Shown here piece by piece: positions 14,968 through 21,626 of a stretch of 29,631 bases of DNA. Source of the stretch: Acidimicrobiia bacterium UBA5794. GTDB lineage: Bacteria; Actinomycetota; Acidimicrobiia; Spongiisociales; UBA5794. The stretch's first letter is position 1. Every line of letters begins with the position of its first letter. Where the stretch lies: assembly GCA_002418265.1 (NCBI GenBank), contig DIDS01000006.1, positions 1 through 29,631 on the forward strand. Direction: 5' to 3'. Made by a program: the position numbers and the translations under genes. The notes below the pieces were generated by a model. That model saw only the letters and a program-made list of their open reading frames with translations, had not been told where the DNA came from and ran no database searches.

Positions 14968-15923
14968 TTCATCCCGTCGATCGGGCCGCAGGACTCGTCG
15001 TGCGAAATGGGCCGCGGCGTCTACGCTTCTTCTCCGAGGGCTGGGGTGATCCAGCACTTCTTGAGCCTCCGAACCTCTCCACAGCGCCCCTCCCTGCAGT
15101 TCATCCCGCATGGGTGTCGAAGGAGTACGTCGGCAACGGCCATCTCGTGCGGTATGGCACATACGAGGTCCCCGACCTCGACCTACCCGAAAGATCCCGA
15201 AGGGGCGGAGTGATGTCGATTGAACCCCCGCATCCTCACACTCGGATTGTGATGCTCATGGCGGCCTGGAATGAGCATGACCCCAAGGTTCGGATCGCGA
15301 TCGGCCACCTTCTCGCTGAACGAGATATCGCATCAGTCATTCCGGAGAATCCGTTTTACGGCTCCCGGCACCCCAACCCGCAATACGACCAGCCCATCCG
15401 CACCGTTTCTGACTTCATGAAAATGGGGATCGCTGCGGTGACCGAGGGACGAGCCATTCTCACCGGGCTCCGCGACCCGAGACACCAGCTCGGTGTCTCG
15501 GGATACTCCATGGGAGGGAATGTTGCGGCGATCATCTCGGCAACCAGCGACTTTCCGATGGCGACCGCCCCTCTGGCTGCTTCCCATTCACCGGCACCTG
15601 TGTTTCTCGATGGGGTCCTACGCGGCGGTATTGCATGGGACGCCCTCGGGGGCATGAGCGAGGCACCACGCCTTCGATCCGTACTCAACTCCGTTTCTGT
15701 GCTTCGGGTGCCTGCGCCTCCCCATGCGCACCAAGCGGTCATTGTTGGTGGCCGAACTGACGGGTACATCCCAGAGACTGCGACCCAGGCGTTGGCAGAC
15801 CATTGGCAGGGAAGCCAGCTCCGAACGCTGCGAGGTGGACATGCAACGCTCGTGTGGTACCGCAAGGCCGCATTGGCCGATGCGATCGTTACTTCGTTCG
15901 ACCGAACATACGGCAAGTCCTAG
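14964..15923 (+). CDS. Alpha/beta-hydrolase of the ABHD18/DUF2048 type
   Basis: A 319-residue hydrolase. IPENPFYGSRHPNPQ (about 127-140) and the following VSDFMKMGIAAVTEGRAIL match the ABHD18/DUF2048 pattern. The nucleophile elbow is GVSGYSMGGN with Ser182; likely acid and base are Asp266 (GRTDGY) and His293 (GGHAT). Relatives are known mostly from eukaryotes, with scattered bacterial members. The start overlaps the enoyl-CoA hydratase stop by 4 bp, so the two are one operon. The substrate is unknown; an acyl ester or thioester fits the context. A 13-bp hairpin follows the stop codon. Confidence 0.85.
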   Translation: MIHPVDRAAGLVVRNGPRRLRFFSEGWGDPALLEPPNLSTAPLPAVHPAWVSKEYVGNGHLVRYGTYEVPDLDLPERSRRGGVMSIEPPHPHTRIVMLMAAWNEHDPKVRIAIGHLLAERDIASVIPENPFYGSRHPNPQYDQPIRTVSDFMKMGIAAVTEGRAILTGLRDPRHQLGVSGYSMGGNVAAIISATSDFPMATAPLAASHSPAPVFLDGVLRGGIAWDALGGMSEAPRLRSVLNSVSVLRVPAPPHAHQAVIVGGRTDGYIPETATQALADHWQGSQLRTLRGGHATLVWYRKAALADAIVTSFDRTYGKS

Positions 15924-15924
15924 C

Positions 15925-15960
15925 GCTGTGTCCACCAACGTTGGCGATGGTGGACGCAGC
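15925..15960 (+). terminator. Hairpin after the ABHD18-type gene
   Basis: 13-bp arms with one mismatch (GCTGTGTCCACCA against TGGTGGACGCAGC) around a 10-base loop, two bases after the stop codon. There is no T-run, as is common for actinobacterial hairpins. Confidence 0.55.
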
Positions 15961-16015
15961 ACTCAGTTGAGCCGTCGATACCGCCGTTGTGCAATGCAAA
16001 CCGATTGTTGCCGGG

Positions 16016-16021
16016 CATAAT
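16016..16021 (+). promoter_or_regulatory. Putative leaderless -10 box of the LigD-type polymerase gene
   Basis: CATAAT, five of six matches to TATAAT, lies six bases before the ATG at 16028. No Shine-Dalgarno. Confidence 0.4.
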
Positions 16022-16027
16022 CAGTCG

Positions 16028-17014
16028 ATGGCGAAAGAAACTCACGTATTGGCTGGCACCGTGCCTGTGCGGATCTCCAGTCCCGACAAGGTCGTGTTCC
16101 CCGATGAGGGGTGGACGAAGCTTGAGATTGCACAGCACTACGTCATGTGTGGAGATGGAGCTCTTCGAGGGGTCTACAACCGCCCAACCATGCTCAAGCG
16201 GTGGATAGATGGCGTCGGCGGAGATCCCTTCTATATGAAACGGGTGCCAGAGTCTGCGCGCTCAAAGGTGGACGTGGTGTTTCCCTCAAGTCGTCCGGGA
16301 CGGATGTTTCTCCCCCTCGAAGTCCAGGACGTTGTATGGCTGGCGCAGATGAACTGCCTCGATCTCCACCCGTGGAATGCGAGGGCATCAGATCTGGACC
16401 ATGCCGATGAGCTACGAATAGATCTCGACCCCACGGACGGCTTCGGGTTCGACGCGATCATCAACGTTGCTCATACGATCCGCACGATCCTTGAGGAGAT
16501 CGGTCTCGTCGGTTGGCCAAAGACTTCCGGCAATCGTGGCATCCACATCTACGCACGCCTTCGTTCGGAATGGACGTTCTACGAGGTTCGTCGAGCCTGC
16601 CTTGCGATTGCACGAGAGGCCGAGCGACGTAACGACCTTGCAACGACGGCGTGGTGGAAGGAGGAACGCTCGGGCGTCTTCATCGATTACAACCAGAACG
16701 CTCGAGACAGGACGATGGCATCGGCATATTCGATCCGTCATACCGGGTGGGTTTCCACACCGTTCCAATGGGACGAGCTCGACGACATGACGCCCGCTAG
16801 GTTCGATCTGATGTCATTCAAGGACCGCTGGGAGGACGTCGGTGATCTCACCGACGGTATCGACGAAGCTGCCGGGGACCTGACCATGGCCCTTGATTGG
16901 GTGGCACGCGATGAAGCTGATGGCATCGGCGACGCCCCATGGCCCCCGCATTATCCCAAGATGCCGGGAGAGCCGCCAAGGGTGCAGCCGTCGAGGCGGA
17001 AGATGGAGATCTGA
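16028..17014 (+). CDS. Stand-alone LigD-type primase-polymerase (PolDom)
   Basis: A 328-residue archaeo-eukaryotic primase-like polymerase, as found in bacterial non-homologous end joining. KVVFPDEGWTKLEIAQHYV (21-39) and RPTMLKRWIDGVGGDPFYMKRVP (52-74) are typical of the LigD polymerase domain. The catalytic DxD is RIDLDP (Asp132, Asp134), SGNRGIHIY (167-175) is the nucleotide-binding motif, and HTGWVSTPFQWDEL is the third conserved block. There is no ligase or nuclease domain, and neither Ku nor a ligase lies in the window. Similar single-domain polymerases exist beside LigD in mycobacteria. The start is the ATG at 16028. Its stop codon sits in a CTGACGT heptamer repeat. Confidence 0.93.
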   Translation: MAKETHVLAGTVPVRISSPDKVVFPDEGWTKLEIAQHYVMCGDGALRGVYNRPTMLKRWIDGVGGDPFYMKRVPESARSKVDVVFPSSRPGRMFLPLEVQDVVWLAQMNCLDLHPWNARASDLDHADELRIDLDPTDGFGFDAIINVAHTIRTILEEIGLVGWPKTSGNRGIHIYARLRSEWTFYEVRRACLAIAREAERRNDLATTAWWKEERSGVFIDYNQNARDRTMASAYSIRHTGWVSTPFQWDELDDMTPARFDLMSFKDRWEDVGDLTDGIDEAAGDLTMALDWVARDEADGIGDAPWPPHYPKMPGEPPRVQPSRRKMEI

Positions 17015-17031
17015 CGTCTGACGTCTGTATT
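17011..17031. repeat. Short heptamer run E across the polymerase stop codon
   Basis: CTGACGT twice, then CTGTATT, in phase; the TGA stop is inside the first unit. The last unit runs into the TTGACA box of the following gene. Confidence 0.5.
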
Positions 17032-17059
17032 GACAGTGGTGCTCTATCTGTGATATCTT
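17030..17059 (+). promoter_or_regulatory. Promoter of the PadR operon
   Basis: A perfect -35 TTGACA (17030-17035), an 18-bp spacer and -10 TATCTT (17054-17059). The spacer end and -10 contain the palindrome GATATC, a plausible part of a PadR operator. A leader of about 25 bases with GGGAA before ATG follows, unlike the leaderless genes. Confidence 0.65.
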
Positions 17060-17088
17060 TGTTAGCACGTTATCAGGGAACGCAATAC

Positions 17089-17445
17089 ATGTCACGAATG
17101 GACCATCGATCCCAGGTCCTCAAGGGGGTGCTCGACATGTGTCTGCTCTCGCTCATCAGCGAAGAACCAAGCTATGGATATGAGATGGCGAGCAAGCTCT
17201 CGCACCGGGGTCTCGACCTGGTGAGCGAAGGATCCATCTACCCCACCCTCTCGCGTATGCAGCGCTCCGGTCTCATCGAGGGATACTTTGTCGAAGCAGA
17301 CGGATCCGGTCCACCCCGCAAGTACTACCGCATCGCCACCGAGGGCAAGACGCAGCTCAGCATTTGGAAAGAAGAATGGTCGACCCTCAGTGAGGGTGTG
17401 AACCGGATCGTGAAGGGAGTGACACGTGACCGATCTGACAAGTGA
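17089..17445 (+). CDS. PadR-family transcriptional regulator
   Basis: A 118-residue winged-helix repressor. VLKGVLDMCLLSLISEEPSYGYEMASKL is the N-terminal helical start of PadR proteins, and VSEGSIYPTLSRMQRSGLIEGY is the recognition helix and turn, followed by the wing residues PPRKYYRIATEGK. It is short, as PadR-s1 types are. I start at ATG 17089, with GGGAA upstream; ATG 17098 is the alternative. Its end overlaps by 20 bp the start of the HAAS-NfeD gene, which is the usual position for a HAAS-domain partner. Autoregulation through the promoter just upstream is likely. Confidence 0.93.
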   Translation: MSRMDHRSQVLKGVLDMCLLSLISEEPSYGYEMASKLSHRGLDLVSEGSIYPTLSRMQRSGLIEGYFVEADGSGPPRKYYRIATEGKTQLSIWKEEWSTLSEGVNRIVKGVTRDRSDK

Positions 17446-18217
17446 GCAAGTCGTCGATAGATGCCGCACGTACTGGCTCGGGTCAGGCGTCGATGGTGAC
17501 ACCGCATCAGATATGGCAATCGAACTGCGATCCCACATCCAAGACGCGATGGCTGAAGGCAAAACGATCGAATCCGTTGTAGGAGGAGACCTCGAACTCT
17601 TCGCCGAGGATTGGGCTTCGGCATACCGGGGTCCGCGACCGGCTTCGGAACCAACAGCGCCGTCGCTTCCTCGAACGGGATCCAATTCGGCCAATCTCGC
17701 TCTTGCGGTCGGCGGACTCGCCATCATCGTCCTTGTCGGAGCGGTGGCGTTGTTCGTGCCAGATGACCCGGACATGGATGCGTCGACCTGGGCAACAGTG
17801 TGGATCATCTCAGCTGCTGTTCTGGCACTTGGAGAGTTGGTGACCGCCGGGTTCTTCCTGTTGCCGTTCGCTGTTGCCGCGGGTGCAGCGGGACTCCTCT
17901 CACTCGCCGGAGTCGCTGTGGTCTGGCAGATCATCATGTTCGTCGTCGTATCGATCGCCTTCTTGTGGCTCCTCCAGCGATTCGCTGCAAAGGACATTCG
18001 GGGGGAACTTCTCCCCGTTGGTGCCGCCCGATACATCGGATCAAGTGCTGTCGTGACATCGACAGTTGACCGGCTCTCGGGATCCGGCAGGGTCATGATG
18101 GGAACCGAGGACTGGCGAGCCACGACCGACGGAGATCGATCGATCGGTGTCGGAACCGAGGTGAGGGTCGTTGAGGTTCGGGGAGCGCGCCTTGTCGTCG
18201 AAGTAGTTAACGAGTAG
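17426..18217 (+). CDS. HAAS domain fused to NfeD-type membrane protein
   Basis: A 263-residue protein with an unusual fusion. Residues 1 to about 70 look like a HAAS domain, the helical module that accompanies PadR regulators (VVDRCRTYWLGSGVDGDTASDMAIELRSH, then GGDLELFAEDWASAYRG). After a short linker, hydrophobic helices lie at about 90-110, 123-150 and 152-185. The C-terminal 60 residues are the NfeD OB-fold: GSSAVVTSTVDRLSGSGRVMMGTEDWRATT and VGTEVRVVEVRGARLVVEV. NfeD proteins are operon partners of stomatin/SPFH proteins, and the next gene is one. The start is GTG at 17426 with GGGAG nine bases upstream. It probably couples a microdomain complex to the PadR regulator (inference). Confidence 0.87.
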   Translation: MTDLTSEQVVDRCRTYWLGSGVDGDTASDMAIELRSHIQDAMAEGKTIESVVGGDLELFAEDWASAYRGPRPASEPTAPSLPRTGSNSANLALAVGGLAIIVLVGAVALFVPDDPDMDASTWATVWIISAAVLALGELVTAGFFLLPFAVAAGAAGLLSLAGVAVVWQIIMFVVVSIAFLWLLQRFAAKDIRGELLPVGAARYIGSSAVVTSTVDRLSGSGRVMMGTEDWRATTDGDRSIGVGTEVRVVEVRGARLVVEVVNE

Positions 18218-18250
18218 TCAACAGAACAGGTAGAAACGGAAAGGGTGCCC

Positions 18251-19186
18251 ATGGAGGCAGCAGCAGTCGTCGTATTCATTTTGATCTTCGTGCTTGTGAT
18301 CTACGTCGCTCTCGCGATCAAGATCATCCAACAGCATGAGCAGGGACTCACCGAGAGGTTCGGTCGCTATCGCAAGACCCTCGATCCGGGGTTCCACATG
18401 ATCGTGCCGTTCATCGACAGGGTTCAAAAGATCGACATGCGTGAGCAAGTTGTCGATGTTCCCCCACAGGAGGTCATCACCAAGGACAACGTGGTCGTGA
18501 CCGTCGATGCGGTGGTGTATTACCAGGCGACCGATCCGGTGAAGCTTGCGTACAACATCTCGAACTTCATCGTTGCCGCGACGAAGCTTGCGCAGACGAA
18601 CCTGAGGAACGTCGTTGGTGACATGGAGCTGGACGCGGCCCTGACCTCCCGTGAAAAGATCAACACCGAGCTCCGCGTGATTCTCGATGAGGCGACCGAT
18701 GTGTGGGGCACCAGGGTTGTCCGCGTCGAGATCCAGAGAATCGATCCACCCGCCGATGTCACGGACGCGATGCACCGACAGATGAAGGCCGAGCGCGATC
18801 GACGAGCCATCGTCACCGAAGCCGAGGGTGAAAAGCGATCCGCGATTCTCAAGGCGGAGGGCGTCAAGCAATCGAGAATTCTCGATGCAGAGGGACAAGC
18901 CGAAGCGATCAAGACCGTCGCCGATGCACAGAAGTATGAGAAGCTGACAGTCGCTGAGGGCGAGGGACAGGCCATCGAGCGAGTGTTCATGGCAATCCAC
19001 AACGGTGATCCGACACCTGACCTGATTGCCATCCGCTACCTGGAGGCACTCGAGCGGGTTGCCGACGGACAGGCCACAAAGATCTTCCTACCGATGGAGA
19101 CAACATCGATCCTGGGAAGTATCGCTGCAATGGGTGAGGTCTTTGCCGACACCCAGAAGGCACCCGAAGGCGGACAGGGCGTATAG
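18251..19186 (+). CDS. SPFH/Band 7 (stomatin-like) membrane protein
   Basis: A 311-residue membrane-anchored SPFH protein. It has an N-terminal membrane segment (about residues 3-23) and the SPFH domain from about 28 to 180, with EQGLTERFGRYRKTLDPGFHMIVPFID and DVPPQEVITKDNVVVTVDAVVYY. A charged coiled-coil rich in Glu/Ala (about 180-240) follows, and then a C-terminal segment with the conserved TKIFLPME. Such proteins oligomerise in membrane microdomains and pair with NfeD, which is the gene before it. I start at ATG 18251 because GGAAAGG has a six-base spacing to it; GTG 18245 is the alternative. It is the last gene of the PadR operon. Confidence 0.93.
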   Translation: MEAAAVVVFILIFVLVIYVALAIKIIQQHEQGLTERFGRYRKTLDPGFHMIVPFIDRVQKIDMREQVVDVPPQEVITKDNVVVTVDAVVYYQATDPVKLAYNISNFIVAATKLAQTNLRNVVGDMELDAALTSREKINTELRVILDEATDVWGTRVVRVEIQRIDPPADVTDAMHRQMKAERDRRAIVTEAEGEKRSAILKAEGVKQSRILDAEGQAEAIKTVADAQKYEKLTVAEGEGQAIERVFMAIHNGDPTPDLIAIRYLEALERVADGQATKIFLPMETTSILGSIAAMGEVFADTQKAPEGGQGV

Positions 19187-19204
19187 GAGGCATCCCATCA
19201 CTCA

Positions 19205-19378
19205 TACCCAGGGTTCCAGTACCCGGTTTTTTCTACAATGGAGCCCACAGAATGAGAGCATCGATTGGTTCGAGCGGGTCGTGAATCTGCTGGACACGAA
19301 TCGTCAGCCGCCGTGGCCGGATGAAGTTCGTTCTGTGGGCCCCATTGTTGATTTTTCTCAGTACTGGAACCCTGGGTA
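19205..19378. mobile_element. 174-bp imperfect palindrome, MITE-like element
   Basis: The two ends are inverted copies: 18 perfect outer base pairs (TACCCAGGGTTCCAGTAC), a nine-base mispaired stretch with T-rich sequence on both arms, then 21 inner pairs with two mismatches (CAATGG and CCCACAGAA blocks). About 73 bases form the loop. Both ends are TA, which fits a TA target duplication as in Tc1/IS630-type MITEs. No transposase gene is present. It sits in the 249-bp gap between the SPFH and arsR genes. A structured transcript or terminator is the other reading. Confidence 0.6.
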
Positions 19379-19400
19379 CGCGAAGAGCCGTGTTGATCTC

Positions 19401-19429
19401 TTGACTATTGGTAACTGATTGGTTACCAT
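19401..19429 (+). promoter_or_regulatory. Promoter and operator of arsR
   Basis: -35 TTGACT (19401-19406), a 17-bp spacer, -10 TACCAT (19424-19429), then six bases to ATG, so the message is probably leaderless. A perfect palindrome TGGTAAC-N6-GTTACCA (19409-19428) covers the spacer and most of the -10, a natural site for ArsR autorepression. Confidence 0.75.
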
Positions 19430-19435
19430 TTGAGT

Positions 19436-19774
19436 ATGGTCACTGCAACTTCACTCGACAGGACGTTCGCCGCACTGGGAGATCCTGCGCGTCGATCGAT
19501 CGTGCACACCCTGTCGTTGGGACCGGCAACGGTCAAGGAACTTTCTGCGCCATTTGCGATGAGTCGGCCAGCCGTCTCGAAACACCTGCGGGTGCTCAAG
19601 GATGCAGGGATCGTGACATCTGATGCGCGAGGGAGACAGAATTGGTATTCCTTGCGCGAAGGTGGTCTTGCCGACGCGGATGCATGGCTTGATGAGGTTC
19701 AAAGCATGTGGGCGACCGCACTTGGGTCACTGAAGCAATTCGTCGAGGAGGCGAACGATGTCCATGGTGAGTGA
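19436..19774 (+). CDS. ArsR-family transcriptional regulator
   Basis: A 112-residue winged-helix repressor. RTFAALGDPARRSIVHTLSLGPATVKELSAPF is read as the ALGDPARR start and VKELSAPF helix, and MSRPAVSKHLRVLKDAGIVTSDARGRQNWYSL is the recognition helix and wing. The metal-binding cysteines of classic ArsR are absent, and this subgroup usually sits beside an AHSA1/SRPBCC gene, as here. It overlaps that gene by 17 bp. The start is ATG 19436; there is no Shine-Dalgarno and the -10 is six bases away. Confidence 0.94.
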   Translation: MVTATSLDRTFAALGDPARRSIVHTLSLGPATVKELSAPFAMSRPAVSKHLRVLKDAGIVTSDARGRQNWYSLREGGLADADAWLDEVQSMWATALGSLKQFVEEANDVHGE

Positions 19775-20192
19775 GAAAGTCAACGTGGCGGCAGATCGTG
19801 CGACCGTATTCAATGCCTATGTGAACGAGATGAACAGCTGGTGGCCCTGGAAGGGCGAATACACCTACTCCTTTGCCCCTGAGGGCACCTCGCCAGATTC
19901 GATCATTCTTGAGGGCAAGGTCGGAGGGCGCTTCTTCGAGCGATTCGCCGACGGCACCGAACACCAGATCGGCACCGTGACCAAATGGGATCCCCCCAAT
20001 GAGATTGCATATACGTGGGAGGTTGAGAGCTGGCCCGCCCCATCGACGATCACCGTTCGGTTTGTCGCCGATGGCAACACCACGACCGTCGTCGTCGAAC
20101 ACGAAAATCTCCCCGACGACGATACAGCCCGCGGCTACTCAGCAGGGCACCGTGAGATCCTCCGGGTATTCGCCTCCCACGCGGCAGCCTGA
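19758..20192 (+). CDS. AHSA1/SRPBCC-domain protein
   Basis: A 144-residue START-like (SRPBCC) hydrophobic-cavity protein of the activator-of-Hsp90 type. It shows VNVAADRATVFNAYV at the N-terminus, GRFFERFADGTEHQIGTVTKWDPPNEIAYTWEV in the middle and a C-terminal helix ending GHREILRVFASH. It is the standard partner of this ArsR subgroup, and the pair is often called a toxin-like or stress operon without proof. The ligand is unknown. The start ATG at 19758 has GGAGG nine bases upstream. Its end runs into heptamer array D. Confidence 0.92.
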   Translation: MSMVSEKVNVAADRATVFNAYVNEMNSWWPWKGEYTYSFAPEGTSPDSIILEGKVGGRFFERFADGTEHQIGTVTKWDPPNEIAYTWEVESWPAPSTITVRFVADGNTTTVVVEHENLPDDDTARGYSAGHREILRVFASHAAA

Positions 20193-20195
20193 TTC

Positions 20196-20323
20196 CAGAA
20201 GTCGGAAGTCAGAAGTCAGACGCATTCTGAGAACCGTCGTCCGTCGTCCGTCGTCCGTCGTCCACCTGCTGAGGTCGGTCATCGGTCATCGGTTGCCGGT
20301 CATCGGTTGCCGTTTCCGGTTGG
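20196..20323. repeat. Heptamer array D, partly coding for the Lgt tail
   Basis: Three runs: CAGAAGT-type units at 20196-20223, CGTCGTC four times at 20235-20262, and TCGGTCA/TCGGTTG-type units at 20275-20323. All have a period of seven. It lies between the convergent SRPBCC and lgt genes, and 20209-20323 is translated as the Lgt C-terminus. Confidence 0.85.
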
Positions 20324-21156
20324 GGCGACAGGAAGGTTGGGGGTCCGACGAGTGTTCGCTTCTCACCCCGACGCTGGGCATAGATGATCCAACCGACACC
20401 GAAAAGAAAGGCAGCTACCGAGACCCAACCATTGCGCGAGAGACCAAGGAATCGGAATGTGGTGTCGGTGCGCATCAATTCCATCAGAAAACGAATGAAG
20501 GCATACCCTGCGATATAGAGACCAAATGATGCACCTTTGGCCAGCTTCGCCTTCCTCTCGAGCCACAAGATGATCGGAACCAGGATGAGAAGGTTCCACA
20601 ATGATTCATAGAGGAACGTCGGATGGAAGGTCGCCACACCGGGGAATCCAGCGGCGGCGGCCTTGTCCGGATCGATCTCGACCGCCCACGGGAGGTTGCT
20701 CGGGGTGCCGAACAGCTCTTGGTTGAAGTAGTTCCCCCACCGACCGATTGCCTGTGCGAGGGGAACGCCGATTGCCACTGCGTCACCAACCGCGAAGACA
20801 TCTCCCTTCCAACGGTCAAGGAGGTAAATGAAGGTCAACGCACCCAACAGCAGTCCGCCATAGAGTGCAAGACCACCTTCCCAGATGTAGAACGCTGCCC
20901 ACGGCCTCCCCTCGAATCGGTGTGTGTGGGTGATCACATACCCAGCTCGTGCACCGAGGAAGCCAATCACCACGCCCCAGATGGCCACTCGCTCGAACAT
21001 CTCCCCCGACCCGCCGAACCGCACATACCGATTGCGCGACACGATGATCGCAACAATGACACCGATCGCGATGAGAATGCCGTAGACGTGGATTGTCAAG
21101 GGTCCGATCTCGATGACGTTCTGTGACGGAGACGGGATCGATGCGAGCAGGTTCAT
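20209..21156 (-). CDS. lgt: Prolipoprotein diacylglyceryl transferase with repeat-encoded tail
   Basis: Membrane enzyme that transfers diacylglycerol to the lipobox cysteine of prolipoproteins. About seven hydrophobic segments are present. GGLALYGGLLLG (94-105), the signature GRWGNYFNQELFG (138-150) and FHPTFLYES (177-185) are all intact. The core ends near residue 278; residues 279-315 are encoded by heptamer array D and read as a hydrophilic heptapeptide repeat with TDDR, TDDR, VDDG and TDDG spaced seven apart. The start ATG overlaps the stop of the AhpD-like gene (ATGA). It could act on the lipoprotein at 11597-12682. The tail is unlikely to be needed for catalysis. Confidence 0.95.
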   Translation of the reverse strand: MNLLASIPSPSQNVIEIGPLTIHVYGILIAIGVIVAIIVSRNRYVRFGGSGEMFERVAIWGVVIGFLGARAGYVITHTHRFEGRPWAAFYIWEGGLALYGGLLLGALTFIYLLDRWKGDVFAVGDAVAIGVPLAQAIGRWGNYFNQELFGTPSNLPWAVEIDPDKAAAAGFPGVATFHPTFLYESLWNLLILVPIILWLERKAKLAKGASFGLYIAGYAFIRFLMELMRTDTTFRFLGLSRNGWVSVAAFLFGVGWIIYAQRRGEKRTLVGPPTFLSPQPETATDDRQPMTDDRPQQVDDGRRTTDDGSQNASDF

Positions 21157-21500
21157 GCGTACTTGGCCTCAAACTCCTTGAACGCCTCGAAGGCCTTGGC
21201 CCCATAGACGGTACCCGGTCCACCCTGCATCAAGATGGCAACTGACACGGCTTCCGCCACTTGCTGTTGGGTGACACCGGCGCGTGCGGCTCCCTTTGCG
21301 TGGGAAGCAATACAGGCATCGCACCGCTCCGCGATACCAAACGAAAGTGCAATGAGCTCCTTGACACCGGCACTGAGCTCTCCGTCGCTCATCGCCTCTT
21401 TGTGCATGGTCCGGTATCCGTCGTATGTGTCGGGAATCATCTTGCGCAGTTCTGCGGATGTCGCGTTGTAGCGCTGTGCTTCGTCGTGGTAGTGGCCCAT
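21153..21500 (-). CDS. AhpD/carboxymuconolactone decarboxylase-like protein
   Basis: A 115-residue helical protein of the CMD/AhpD superfamily. The redox motif is ERCDACIASH with Cys60, Cys63 and His67, as in AhpD-type peroxidase partners, so a thiol-redox role is more likely than decarboxylation. The flanking blocks LSAGVKELIALSFGIA and GVTQQQVAEAVSVAILMQGGP are typical. It has a strong Shine-Dalgarno (GGAGG) before ATG 21500. It is translationally coupled to lgt. Confidence 0.93.
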   Translation of the reverse strand: MGHYHDEAQRYNATSAELRKMIPDTYDGYRTMHKEAMSDGELSAGVKELIALSFGIAERCDACIASHAKGAARAGVTQQQVAEAVSVAILMQGGPGTVYGAKAFEAFKEFEAKYA

Positions 21501-21553
21501 TGATCCTCCTTGTTGCCCCCAGAGTATGGAGCCGTGGGAGACTCAATCAGGTG

Positions 21554-21584
21554 CTGTGGCACTTAGGCTCGCTTCGTGCCACAG
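21554..21584. promoter_or_regulatory. 9-bp perfect inverted repeat in the AhpD-like/M20 divergent gap
   Basis: Arms CTGTGGCAC and GTGCCACAG around 13 bases, 42 bp before the M20 start. It may be an operator for one or both divergent genes. Confidence 0.5.
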
Positions 21585-21626
21585 AATGGAACGACACACA
21601 ACACGCCACTATTCCGGGAGTGACCC

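Noticed and set aside
17092..18279. 395-codon open frame on the minus strand
   Set aside because: It covers the PadR and HAAS-NfeD genes, which have clear domains; its peptide is Ser/Thr/Arg-rich without motifs.
19206..19418. Small protein encoded through the 174-bp palindrome
   Set aside because: The open frame is only the tail of a frame that overlaps the SPFH gene; no start with ribosome signal, and the palindrome explains the sequence.
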